Assembly (NCBI RefSeq): GCF_026213295.1
Contig: NC_079412.1
Span: 547,656 to 611,655 of the forward strand
Length of the DNA: 64,000 bases
Reading direction: 5' to 3'
Origin: Gadus chalcogrammus
Lineage: Eukaryota; Chordata; Actinopteri; Gadiformes; Gadidae
The notes below the pieces were generated by a model. The model had not been told where the DNA came from. It worked only from the letters and a program-made list of their open reading frames with translations, and searched no databases. Both the position numbers and the translations under genes were made by a program. Shown here one piece after another: positions 1 to 9,541 of this stretch (positions are counted from its first letter, which is position 1; every line of letters starts with the position of its first letter).

Positions 1-379
1 CGTTCGATCTACAGCCTTTATATTATATATTATATAAAGCCATTAACTTCCACCCTTTAGTTCAAAACAGTCGATCAAACAGCCTGTTAACACGAAAAAC
101 ACGTCACGTTGCACAGTGACCATCGTCCCTAGCTCTGTAGTGCAATGATCAGAGGTCTCCCCTCGGTAATGTCACGTTAACCACCCGACTGTTGACATAA
201 CCTACACGGCCACCACAGCGGATCCACTCCGTAATCAGCATTTTAGTTCGCTTTAATGGATGCTATGTCCGTCAGTCGTGCATGCATGTACGGTACATAT
301 CGTGCATGTATATTTTACAACATTTGGTTCCACGAACGGGGAGGAATGCATTGTTTTCCATGGTTTGGTACAGGTCTGG

Positions 380-800
380 TTTCGCTAACGAGGTGGCTAG
401 CTCCGCGGCTAACGACAGTAAGCTGATATTCGGCTAGCGTCTTAGCGAATAACTTCACCGAATTTGACACACTGAGCGCTCCACGCAGGCGCGCAGACGT
501 CCCCCGTATAACCGCGGTAATATGGCGACGCGGCGGCGAATTACCGCGAATACAACGCTAACTTCTGAGTTCGCCGAGTTACCTCCGCGGACTGAAGAGG
601 TCGTCCATGTCGAAGGGTGTCTGGATGCGGCTTGTTGACACCGTGCAGCGGGCTGGTCGACGCTAACGACGCGGCGGAGCCCCCGTTACATCGCTATTCA
701 AAATGGAGGCGGTGGAGGGAGGCGGTCTGCTCCGCCTCCGCCGCCGCGCGATGACCTCAGCCGCCGCGAGCCGCCGCCGTTCAACCACCCAGTGGGCACA
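380..800 (-). promoter_or_regulatory. CpG-rich block, candidate promoter / 5' UTR
   Basis: The block is dense in CpG, with many GCGGCGG-type runs, unlike the AT-rich DNA on both sides. On the minus strand it contains a CCGCCTCCATTTTG stretch that resembles a YY1 site and lies upstream of an ATG followed by a consensus splice donor. This is what a vertebrate CpG-island promoter with a short first coding exon looks like. If so, the gene runs left, out of the window. There is no direct evidence of transcription, and a CpG-rich transposon fragment is the main alternative. Confidence 0.35.
583..608 (-). CDS. Possible first coding exon of an unidentified host gene
   Basis: On the minus strand an ATG at 608-606 opens a short frame reading MDDLFSPR, followed by AG and then a GTAACT donor at 582. 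If the donor is not used, the frame stops at the next codon but one. The CpG-rich setting upstream supports a genuine first exon. I do not recognise the protein, and the evidence is only an ATG, eight codons and a donor. Confidence 0.22.
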
Positions 801-840
801 GCTGAGCACATGCCCCTAGCAACATTCTATAGAAATGTAT

Positions 841-1359
841 AGAAATATATATATAGTATAGATAGAAACATTCATGTGTATGGAATCACAGCCTCCTAAG
901 ACAGTTGTGCTTTTTTCAAGCATTTCATATGAGGTCGAGTTGTGTACTGGGCCTCTCACACCTGACAGTGGCGACCTCCCAAGGGCATCTGTTTATGTCG
1001 TTAACTTAATGCACGTGTATATTACCTGTTAATTATCTAGTATGCCCTTTGAGGGCCCACATCTATTGATGGGCTCAATGCACGTGCAATGTGCTATATG
1101 CGTGGATTGTATTTGTAAAAAGTGTTACAAAGTTGATTCAATTTGAAATAGTCTTTCATTTTAAATTGCATGGTTGATTGAATTGTTGAATTAACCTTGT
1201 AACATATTTCATCTATTTATGTTGTTTAAAACCAGTCTGTGGATTTCGGTGGCAAGAACCATTAATTGTGTATTTCATTGCAATTCATAGTTTTATTTGT
1301 ATAGGCCTATCTCATTAAATATGGTCTTTAAATGCTAATTCAACAAATAAAAAAACAAC
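841..1359. other. AT-rich stretch, no feature seen
   Basis: AT-rich DNA with no coding pattern, terminal repeat or RNA gene that I can recognise. Confidence 0.5.
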
Positions 1360-1626
1360 AAATTAAAATGGACTGCATTTATATAGCACTTTTTCTGTAA
1401 CCAGTGGCCACCCAATGCACTTTACAATATTGCCTCACAATCACCCATTCATACAACGACGGCAGAGTCAGCCATGCAAAGGTGACAGCCAGCTCGTCGG
1501 GAGCAGTTAGGGTTAGGTGCCTTGCTCAGGGACACCTCGACACTCAGCCAGGAGGAGCCAGGGATTGAACTAGCAACCTTGCAGTTACCAGCCAACCCTC
1601 TCTACCTCCTGAGCTACTGCCGCCCC
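1360..1626 (+). repeat. Dispersed teleost repeat (class not resolved)
   Basis: The stretch runs from a 'gcatttatatagcactttt' phrase, through a 'cccattcatac' phrase and a 'cagccaggaggagccaggga' phrase, to 'cctgagctactgccgcccc'. I recognise this order of phrases as a repeat scattered through many fish genomes. It has no coding capacity. Its superfamily cannot be decided from this copy. Confidence 0.5.
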
Positions 1627-2309
1627 AAAAGAGCCAATGGCACTTAGGAAATCCCAACAACGGATCGGGAATCACACACAAAGCAGAAACCACCACGACA
1701 TATATAAATGGGAAACACAACGGCATCTATGAAATGGTAAGAACAAAGACAAAACAGAGACCACAGTGACAAATCAGAAACACAAACACAAATGTGTATG
1801 CGTCAAGCATGATATGTGCATTCTGCGCAAGCGTGTTGCATTACTGGTGGCGAATGATCCTGCTACTGCAGAAGCATAGTCTTCCTATGGTTGACTTTAC
1901 GATGAAGTTCTCAGAAAGGGCTATCTGCCTAACTCTAAACATATGTGTGTGGACGATGGCTGGTGGGAGCAGCCAAACCTGGCCCGAGTCCCAATGATTG
2001 GCCTCTGGGTAGGGCTGCAAACCTGTTGTACATTGAGCAATACATACAGCCTGTAAACATTGATGTGTGTGGTGACGGCTGGTTTAACCTGTATAGTACA
2101 GGTTAAACCAGCCGTCACCACCACACACACTCAGGAAGAGATCTCTGGCCTGGCAGCACAGCACACATCCTGCTGGGTGTCAAACTCAACCATGGCATAA
2201 AACGGTTCCAATACAGCCCCCCTGCGTCCTTGTTTTGGTGGAGCCCAGTAAAGCTACTGGGAGTGTGGCAGCCACCTATGGGGTGTGTAGCATGGACATT
2301 GCCACACTT
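1627..2309. other. Non-coding stretch with one perfect hairpin
   Basis: No gene is supported here; open frames are short and unlike known proteins. The only structure is the inverted repeat at 2071-2119. Confidence 0.4.
2071..2119. repeat. Perfect 23-bp inverted repeat with 3-nt loop
   Basis: Bases 2071-2093 are exactly complementary to 2097-2119, with TAG between them. The flanks continue the pairing imperfectly through GTGTG / CACAC runs. Transcribed in either direction it would form a tight hairpin. It may be a small inverted duplication or the core of a foldback element. Confidence 0.8.
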
Positions 2310-2420
2310 ACAAAGTTATATTATTATTTTTATAAATATATAATTTATACCTTCTAATATATATATTTTTTCATTCATTCTATCTATTTTAATAAGTTTG
2401 TTCACATAAGTCTAGATACG
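2310..2420 (+). repeat. AT-rich dispersed repeat, inverted copy at about 46.5 kb
   Basis: The block containing 'atataatttataccttcta' and 'ttcattcattctatc' recurs in reverse complement at about 46,488-46,575. The two copies are diverged but clearly related. Nothing is encoded. Confidence 0.65.
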
Positions 2421-2800
2421 TATTTATTTGTTTTTCCTTCAGTTGCGTTGCCTCCAGCGCGATAATATATATATTAGAGCCCTTATCCAATCAGATTATT
2501 TCCCTGCGCTGTCGCCGGGTAAAACATAATCTAGCTGGGGCCTTCAGAATCCTGAGAATCCCCTCGCTGTTGACGCTAATGAGGACTATGTTGTTGATTG
2601 ACATGTTCTTCAACCAATCAGATTTCGAGTATGCCAAGTTGGGCGTATCCTTTTACACGTCTAGGCCTTCTAGCTGGCCTTGTTGTTTGGCGCCATCAGG
2701 AGGAAAACAAAAGGAATTACAACTAGCTAGCAGCGAAATGATATAGAATATAGATCATTAGGTTCGTTTTTTGTTGTTGATAAGATTCACTTTAATTACA

Positions 2801-2938
2801 ATGGATGACAGAGGAGAAGGACTGGATATTGCGGTCGACTTGTTGAAAAATACTTTTTCGAGAAGGATTTTCTCAGCTAGAAATTGTGAAACAGGGACGA
2901 CCAACACCGCAGCTAGCTGCTCTGACCGCGGGCAGGGA
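2801..2938 (+). pseudogene. hAT-type transposase, N-terminal fragment (left half)
   Basis: An ATG at 2801 opens a frame beginning MDDRGEGLDIAVDLLKN. This resembles the first exon of fish hAT-type proteins annotated as zinc finger MYM-like. The frame runs into a T-tract at about 2938, where a foldback element begins. The coding sequence resumes some 13 kb away at about 16,275. The break is due to insertion and the fragment cannot make a working protein. The family call rests mainly on the right half. Confidence 0.4.
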
Positions 2939-3315
2939 ATTTTTTTTTTTGCAGGGTGGTAGCGGGAAGCTCATCCCTGATTGGCTGGGACTTGTTGGCT
3001 GGGACTTGGCTCGCTGGGACGTTGTCAGAGGGCTTGTGTGAAAATCACGAACGCAAATGAATTAAACGTTGTTATAAATCAACACGTATAATGTGACACA
3101 TGATACCCACCAACTACACGGCAACTCTATAGCTACCTTTCTGTAAGTACAAACGTTAGCTCACTCATCTAAAAGCCCCTGTGAAACTGTTATGTGTCAC
3201 AGCCTGGGCTACTGTAGTAAATCATTTATTTATTTATTATATTTTATAACGTTATGTATAGCGCATCGCAGTGCTTTCGGCAGCTGGTGATTGTTTCCAA
3301 GTTTTTTTTTTCTAA

Positions 3316-3513
3316 TTGTTGTCCATCCATGTCTTGATATTTCCATTAAGATTCCATTCTGTTCTGTTTCTAGAAGTAGTGAGCATAATGGCAGGATTTA
3401 TTAAAGCTTGCAACATTTGCCAGACCCATGTCAACTTTGAGGAGATGGAGCTGCTGGAGGTTAGGTGTAGATGGATAAGAATAAACCGTGTGATTTCTGA
3501 TATTTGTTCATAG
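3316..3513 (+). other. Short frame with CxxC motif, uncertain
   Basis: A frame with MAGFIKACNICQTHV at 3388 onward is followed by a possible donor (GAG|GTTAGG at about 3459). It could be a lone exon of a transposon accessory gene, but it has no supporting partner exon nearby. I cannot assign a function. Confidence 0.15.
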
Positions 3514-3668
3514 TGGTTCTGCCACACCCCACAACCAATTACATTATAGAAAGAAGGGCCATAAAATCTGTAGGCCTATCCATAGAATATTTTCGCGTAG
3601 GGCTAAATTAATTTTAATATTGATTTTCACCTATCAATCCACCTACTACACGGCAACTCTATAGCTAC

Positions 3669-4115
3669 TATTATGTTCTTCAAGGAAAGAGGGGTCGAAT
3701 CCAAAGGAATAGCTTTAAAGATACTTTATTTGTATAAAGTATTTTCGGTATGGTAAACTGATGCTCTGAAGTTAAGAGAGATTGAAGATGTGCCTTAGCA
3801 CGTGCGAGAGTGTTCTCCTAGCTGGTCCAAGACACTAACCCACCGATGCCCTAGCTCAGCCTGGAGAGTTCTACCTGTCTCCAAGATGTGGAGGCTTTCT
3901 TATGGACTCGGAGGACCGGAAGACTTGGAGAAAACCGGTGGGACGTAATCCTCGGTTTTCCTCGCTTGGTCTGTGGTGCTGCCCTCTGTGGATAAAGTAT
4001 CTATTGCAGCCTTCAGTAAGGCTCCCCTTGTGGCTATGTATGGTATTTACGGCTAATATGTTTGGTCTTCATTGGGTCTATGTGTGGGTAGCTTAGATTC
4101 TTAAAATACGTAACA
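3669..4115 (-). repeat. 3' LTR of the retroviral element
   Basis: On the minus strand the 447-bp LTR begins TGTTACG and ends CATAATA. An AATAAA signal lies on the minus strand at 3730-3725, close to the 3' end, so U5 is short. It matches the 5' LTR except for two substitutions that I can see. Confidence 0.92.
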
Positions 4116-4126
4116 GTCCCTCCTTG
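4116..4126 (-). other. Polypurine tract
   Basis: On the minus strand AAGGAGGGAC lies directly before the TGTTACG start of the 3' LTR, the expected position and composition of the plus-strand primer of reverse transcription. Confidence 0.7.
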
Positions 4127-5032
4127 GTCATCTCAGATGACCATACAATAATATTTTAAATCATAAACACCATTTACCACACCGAAAACAGTCAAATTAG
4201 GATCAACACCATCTACCGTTGTGGAAAACTCTTGAATAGAGGGGAAAAACCACAACGGGCTCATAATACTGAAATGGCATCCACCTTGTGGGTCTCATTG
4301 GAAATACAGGTCATTATTTAACAATACAACAATGAACATAAATCTTGTTATCATACAATCACATGGCCAAATATCACACAAACAAAACTATTCATAGAAA
4401 TCCTGAGCTAATACTTTTGGTTATGTGCTACAAGGCCATACAATTTTCATCATGTGTAAAAGTAAAGTAAAAATTGGTAGACATAATACAATTTTAAAAT
4501 TTCAAAATAATTGACAAGCTATCATGGATTTGGGGGGTTCAGGTGATCTTCGTGTATTGGTGCGCCGGTTCATGTGGGTGGTTTGGGCATAGATTTGGGG
4601 GGTTCAGGTGATCTTCGTGTTTTGGTGCGCCGGTTCATGTGGGTGGTTTTGGGCTTGTTATTATTGCAGTCATTGTTTTTTCTGTCGCCGTCTGGCCTGT
4701 AATTCATGAACCCAAGACTCGTCCCTCCTTGTCAAGGGCTCAACTCAGAGGGGTTACTCCTACATCATGGGAGCCTTCAAACAGGTTCTCCGTCGTCGTC
4801 GTGTCAGTAACAGGTGGCCTGTAAAACAATCGCCTCAAAGAAGATCAACTGTACCATTATTAATGCAGCGATTCAGAAATAACGAGTTGTACTTATAACC
4901 AAACAATACTATATAATAACAAACACAATTCGTCTTGGTGGTTCAATAATTAATTATTCAAGTAAATCCAGGATATTGATTATCTTAAGACACAGGTGCT
5001 ACAAATGGTGGCATTTTATTCTATATATTGTC
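4127..5032 (-). other. Element 3' untranslated region, no env
   Basis: About 900 bases between the pol stop and the polypurine tract hold no frame with a signal peptide, membrane segment or envelope-like cysteines. A 65-bp unit beginning 'gatttggggggttcaggtga' is directly repeated at 4527-4591 and 4592-4655. The element either never had env or lost it completely. Confidence 0.6.
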
Positions 5033-8000
5033 TCAAAGATACTTTCTATCCCTTGACAGTACCTTAATCAGACCTGACCTGTTGTTGCTGGTTTTGACAG
5101 TGGGTACCTGCTGGCGATGTTGTCTCCCGCTCCTTCTTGGAACAGGACTACCAGAAGGAATCCTACCAGGTACTTTACCAAGGGTACGCTGTGGCCCATC
5201 GTCTTGGGATGAGGAGTGTTTGTCCTTGGCTTGGAGTGCAGCTAGGTCGGTCAGGGTCTCAGTCCACGATCTGCCAGGAGTATCCGCTTTGCGGCACCGG
5301 CTCAGGTGGTGCCACTGGGCTCCGCGTCGGTCCTCTACAGAAACAGAAAAGGGTGTGGCCAAGAGTACCTTGTATGGCCCCTCCCACCGGTCTTCTAGGG
5401 TCTTTCGATGGTGTTTTTTCACCCAGATCCACTCGCCAGGTGTCACCAACGTTGGTGATGGATCCTCTGGATCGGACGGCTTCTGGTCTGTGATTTGGGA
5501 ATACAACCTTAAAGAAGCTTGAGTTAGTGCTTGCAGGTACTCCTGCATTACTTCATCAAACCTGTCAGATGGGGGTCCTTTGGATGGTGGGCTGTATGGT
5601 CCTTGCATGGGACGTCCTGTGACTAATTCATGGGGGCTGAGAAGGGTGGTGTTAGAGGGAGAGGATCTTATGGCCATTAATGCCAATGGCAGAGCTGTCA
5701 CCCAGGTCATCTTCTTTCCTGCTGTCTTTTCTTTAACTTTCCCTGTCAGCTGATTCACCTGCATGCGTCCTAAGGTTCGAGTTTCTACCTCCTCTGTGCT
5801 GTCCCTAGATTTCTCCAGTCCGTTGCTTTTGAGTATTTTTGTTAGTTGATTTTTGATTGTCTGGTTTGCTCGCTCTACCAGGCCTTGCGATTGGGGGTGA
5901 TATACTGAGCCGAATCTATGTTTGAGTCCTATGTATGTTTCCACCTCCTGAAGGTGGGCGTTGGCGAAGTGAGTACCATTATCTGAGCAGATAAGCTTTG
6001 GGTATCCCCAGCGGGGAATGAGTTCCTGTGTTAACCATTTGATGACTGTTTTCCCGTCCTCTTTTTTAACCGGAATTGCTTCTACCCATCTAGTGAACCT
6101 GTCGACGGCTACTAACATAAACCGTTTTCCGTCAACTCTGTTTTCTTGTCCCATATCTGTGAAATCAATGTAAATTTCTTGAAATGGGAGCTGGGGCACG
6201 GGGAATTGTCCTTTGGTTATCTTGTATCCCTGCCTTTGGTTACAGGCTTGGCACGTTTGACAGTCCTGGACATACTGGTCGCACACAGCTTTGAGAGCTG
6301 GATGCCACCAGTATCTTTCAATCCTTTCCCGGGTCTTGGCTTTTCCTTCGTGTGCCAATCCATGTTCCTTCCTTAGGAGGAACAGCAGGGCCTTGGAGGA
6401 GACAACCGGCTTTCCAGTGGTGGAGTAGAATATTCCATCTGGGCTCTGTCTGGCCCCTTTTCCTCTCCACGCCGATTTCTCATAAGGTCCTGCTCCTCCT
6501 TGCATTTCTTTGACCATCTGTTCATCTGGGTCCAGGACTGTTTCTTCGTTGACCATCATCTGGTGTACCACCGGGGTGTATCCTCCTTCTTTTAGATGTT
6601 CTACTGGGACGTATCCGCCTGCTTTCTTAGCTGCTTCATCCGCTGCGTGGTTTCCTCTTGCCTCCATTGTTTTTGTTTTCTGATGTCCTCGGCAGTGCAT
6701 GATGGCTACTTCTTGAGGTAGTTGGGCTGTTTTGGCTAACAGCAAGATTAGGTCTGTGTGTTTTGCTTTGGTGTTTGCACTGGTGATCATCTGTCTGTTG
6801 ATCATTTGTTGTCCGTTTAGGTGGGCTAGTTCGTATGAGTAATTGGAATCGGTGTAGAGATTTAGCGTTCGCCCCTTGGCTATCCGTAGAGCTTCACACA
6901 TAGCATATAGTTCGGCTCTTTGTGCTGAAGCGGGCTGTTCTAATATGCCACTAGCCAGAGTGCTGCATATTCCTTGTTTGGTCTGTTCCACTACAGCCCA
7001 TGAGGCCAGGTTTTCCCCATTGGCGGCTCTGTAGCAGCATCCATCGGTGTACAAGGTCATGTCCACTGGCTGTAGGGGTTCCGCTTTCAGTCCTGGTCGA
7101 ATCTTCACTGCCTTCTTTATTTCTTCTGAGCATGTGTGAGGTTCTCCATCGTTGGGTCCGGGCATGGTGTCCGTCATGTTGGCTCCTTGGGTGGTGAAGG
7201 TGACCATTGGATTCCCCAATATTCTCTGGAGTTTTGCGTTTCTGGTTGCTGTGGTGATTGTGTAGTCTGAACTATCCAGGTATGCTTTTACCCCGTGGAT
7301 AGTGTGGACCACAACTGGGTGTGTCATTACTATGTAGGCCGTCTTGTCCAGGCTTTTGGCGATGGCGCATATAGCTTTTCCACACTCGGGGAGTCCTTTT
7401 TCTGGTGGTTCCAGGGCAGAGCTGTGGTAGGCTAGGACATTCCGTTGTCCTCGCTGTTTCTGCCATAGGATTCCGTTGACCACACAGTCTTTTACTGACA
7501 CATCCAGGTGAAAAGGTTCTTTGTAGTCCGGGGCGGCCAGGGCCGCGGCACTATACATGCTTTGTTTTAGCCTGGTGAATGCTTCTTCTGCTTCAGGGGT
7601 CCATTCCAAGGGGGCTTTTAGATTTCTGTGTCCTGCTTTGGTGATGAGTTGTCGCAGTGTAGTTGTTTCGCCGGTGTAATCAGGGATGTAGGTCCGGCTA
7701 TATCCTGTCAGTCCTAGGAATGCTAGCATTTGTCGGACAGTGATTGGCTTTGGATAGGTTTTGATTGCGCTTCTGTGACTTTTGCCGATCTCTCTTCTAT
7801 TCCCTCCTATTACTTTCCCCAAGAAAGTAATCTCTTGTTTCACTAGTTGTAGTTTTGTTTTCTTGAGTTTGTATCCTTTTTGTGCTATTGTTTGCAGCAA
7901 GTTTTCAGTTGCCTGTAGGCAAGCTTCCTTTGTTTCAGCTGCCACGAGGAGGTCGTCCACGTATTGTATCAGGACCGTGCCTGAAGGGAGATCCAGGCCT

Positions 8001-9538
8001 GCAAGGTCCTCCTTGAGGCAGCTGTTGAAGATGGTGGGGGTGCTTCGGAAACCTTGTGGCATCCTTTTGTACGTGTATTGTTGATTTCTATATGTGAAAG
8101 CGAAGAATTGTCTTGACTCAGTGGCCAAAGGGATGCAGAAGAATGCATTGGCGAGATCCACCACCGTGAACCATTGATGTTCAGAGCTTATTGGGTTTAG
8201 GGCCACGTATGGGTTAGGGACCTTCTCCGGGGGGGCTATGGTCCGAATGTTGATGGCCCTCAGGTCATGCACCATCCTCCAGGTCAGCCCATCGGCTTTC
8301 TTCACTGGCAGGATCGGTGTGTTCCATTCTGAGGTGGTCTTCTCCAGCACACCTGCTTCCAGCAGGCCCGTTATGGTGTCGTTGATTCCCTCTTCCGCCT
8401 CTGGCTTTATCCTGTACTGATGTCGCCATTCCGGGCGATGAGGATTCTTCACGTTCACCACAATGTTGTGTTGCGGGGTGTGCCCCACATCATACGGTCC
8501 ATTTGCCCACACCGTCTCCTTGATGCGTGTAAGCATTGTGGTCACTTCTGGGTCTTCTGGCTCGTTGCTCTTGGTGGTGTTGTCGATCACCATCCGATGT
8601 CCGTCCACTCTTCGGCCGATTGCCTTGTTCGTGGTACGTGAGGATATTCTCCAGAATTCTGCATTTGGGCTTCTGTGTAGATATTGGTTGTCTGTGGTTT
8701 GCCATTCACGGACCTCTTGTGCTCTTTTTACCATTGGTCCGAGTTGTTTGGGTTGGTGGTCTGTGCTGACCAAGAGGGAGACATGAGGGACACTCTCTGG
8801 CTCCAGCTGGAACCAGGATAGTTGTTCTTCTGTGAGGTCGACTCCTGCCGCCACTCCTTCGGGTCCCAGGTATATATCTCCACATCGTAGGTCCTCCAGC
8901 TGTCCATCTTTCTGGCTGTACCACGGTTCATCGTAGGTCAGGTCCTGCTCGTGTGTGATGTTGAGCGTGCAGTGTAATGGGTCCAACAGTTCATTGTATT
9001 CTCCGATTTCTTGGATCCACATTTCCCACTCTCGATATGTGCTTTCCAGTCCTGGAGTCGTCTGTGCTGTTCCCGTCAGTTCTTGCCAGTAGATGGTGGC
9101 ATCTTCATGAGCTTCTGGCTTCGGGTCGTCTATCAACATGAACATGTGTGCTTCATCTGGTGCGGGTTTGGCGGGGTGGTATAGGGTGATGCCTCCCAAG
9201 TTGCAGGCAAGAGTGATTTGTAGGGAACCCATTAGGTCCCTTCCTAATAGATTGATGGGGCATTTTGGGGCGTATAGGAATGAATGACTTCCTTTCTGTT
9301 CGAGTATGTCGAAGTCGAGTGGGGTTGTGAACGGTTGTTCCATGGATTTCCCAGAGAATCCCATGGTTTTTAGAGAGCGGCGAGAGAGTGGTGGTGTTTT
9401 TCCCGCGAGACTTCCGATTGTTGATACGGATGCTCCCGAGTCCACTAGAAACGTGCATCTGTGTCCACCTACGTATGCTTCCACAGTAGGTTGTCCGAGA
9501 CCCAGTTCCTTTCTCGCCTGCTCGTCCTCTGGGCAGCC
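5033..9538 (-). CDS. pol: Pol polyprotein (protease, reverse transcriptase, RNase H, integrase)
   Basis: The frame is open for 1,483 codons from the first Met (9484) and in fact open from the codon after the gag UAG (9538). In order it shows: an aspartic protease with LVDSGAS near residue 14; a spacer of roughly 200 residues unlike the short link in known gammaretroviruses; reverse transcriptase with YVDD at 508-511; RNase H with acidic residues near 814, 858 and 879; an integrase zinc-binding site (H1041, H1045, C1075, C1078); and an integrase core D1107, D1168, E1204 with 35 residues between the last two. A C-terminal WEGPYKV segment follows. The enzymes copy the RNA and insert the DNA. No disabling change is visible. 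Expression presumably depends on readthrough of the UAG. Confidence 0.93.
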   Translation of the reverse strand, partial: GCPEDEQARKELGLGQPTVEAYVGGHRCTFLVDSGASVSTIGSLAGKTPPLSRRSLKTMGFSGKSMEQPFTTPLDFDILEQKGSHSFLYAPKCPINLLGRDLMGSLQITLACNLGGITLYHPAKPAPDEAHMFMLIDDPKPEAHEDATIYWQELTGTAQTTPGLESTYREWEMWIQEIGEYNELLDPLHCTLNITHEQDLTYDEPWYSQKDGQLEDLRCGDIYLGPEGVAAGVDLTEEQLSWFQLEPESVPHVSLLVSTDHQPKQLGPMVKRAQEVREWQTTDNQYLHRSPNAEFWRISSRTTNKAIGRRVDGHRMVIDNTTKSNEPEDPEVTTMLTRIKETVWANGPYDVGHTPQHNIVVNVKNPHRPEWRHQYRIKPEAEEGINDTITGLLEAGVLEKTTSEWNTPILPVKKADGLTWRMVHDLRAINIRTIAPPEKVPNPYVALNPISSEHQWFTVVDLANAFFCIPLATESRQFFAFTYRNQQYTYKRMPQGFRSTPTIFNSCLKEDLAGLDLPSGTVLIQYVDDLLVAAETKEACLQATENLLQTIAQKGYKLKKTKLQLVKQEITFLGKVIGGNRREIGKSHRSAIKTYPKPITVRQMLAFLGLTGYSRTYIPDYTGETTTLRQLITKAGHRNLKAPLEWTPEAEEAFTRLKQSMYSAAALAAPDYKEPFHLDVSVKDCVVNGILWQKQRGQRNVLAYHSSALEPPEKGLPECGKAICAIAKSLDKTAYIVMTHPVVVHTIHGVKAYLDSSDYTITTATRNAKLQRILGNPMVTFTTQGANMTDTMPGPNDGEPHTCSEEIKKAVKIRPGLKAEPLQPVDMTLYTDGCCYRAANGENLASWAVVEQTKQGICSTLASGILEQPASAQRAELYAMCEALRIAKGRTLNLYTDSNYSYELAHLNGQQMINRQMITSANTKAKHTDLILLLAKTAQLPQEVAIMHCRGHQKTKTMEARGNHAADEAAKKAGGYVPVEHLKEGGYTPVVHQMMVNEETVLDPDEQMVKEMQGGAGPYEKSAWRGKGARQSPDGIFYSTTGKPVVSSKALLFLLRKEHGLAHEGKAKTRERIERYWWHPALKAVCDQYVQDCQTCQACNQRQGYKITKGQFPVPQLPFQEIYIDFTDMGQENRVDGKRFMLVAVDRFTRWVEAIPVKKEDGKTVIKWLTQELIPRWGYPKLICSDNGTHFANAHLQEVETYIGLKHRFGSVYHPQSQGLVERANQTIKNQLTKILKSNGLEKSRDSTEEVETRTLGRMQVNQLTGKVKEKTAGKKMTWVTALPLALMAIRSSPSNTTLLSPHELVTGRPMQGPYSPPSKGPPSDRFDEVMQEYLQALTQASLRLYSQITDQKPSDPEDPSPTLVTPGEWIWVKKHHRKTLEDRWEGPYKVLLATPFSVSVEDRRGAQWHHLSRCRKADTPGRSWTETLTDLAALQAKDKHSSSQDDGPQRTLGKVPGRIPSGSPVPRRSGRQHRQQVPTVKTSNNRSGLIKVLSRDRKYL

Positions 9539-9541
9539 CTA
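9539..9541 (-). other. In-frame UAG between gag and pol (candidate readthrough site)
   Basis: Gag ends with TAG at 9541-9539, and the same reading frame continues without another stop into the protease. The codon is followed by G (TAG GGC). Gammaretroviruses make Gag-Pol by suppressing one UAG in the same arrangement. A short CTGC...GCAG stem is possible downstream, but a clear pseudoknot is not obvious by eye. Confidence 0.75.

Noticed and set aside
4116..5032. Search for an envelope gene downstream of pol
   Set aside because: No frame of adequate length, signal peptide or membrane segment on the element strand.
5028..5522. Plus-strand open frame of 164 codons
   Set aside because: It lies antisense inside the C-terminal part of pol and has no family resemblance.
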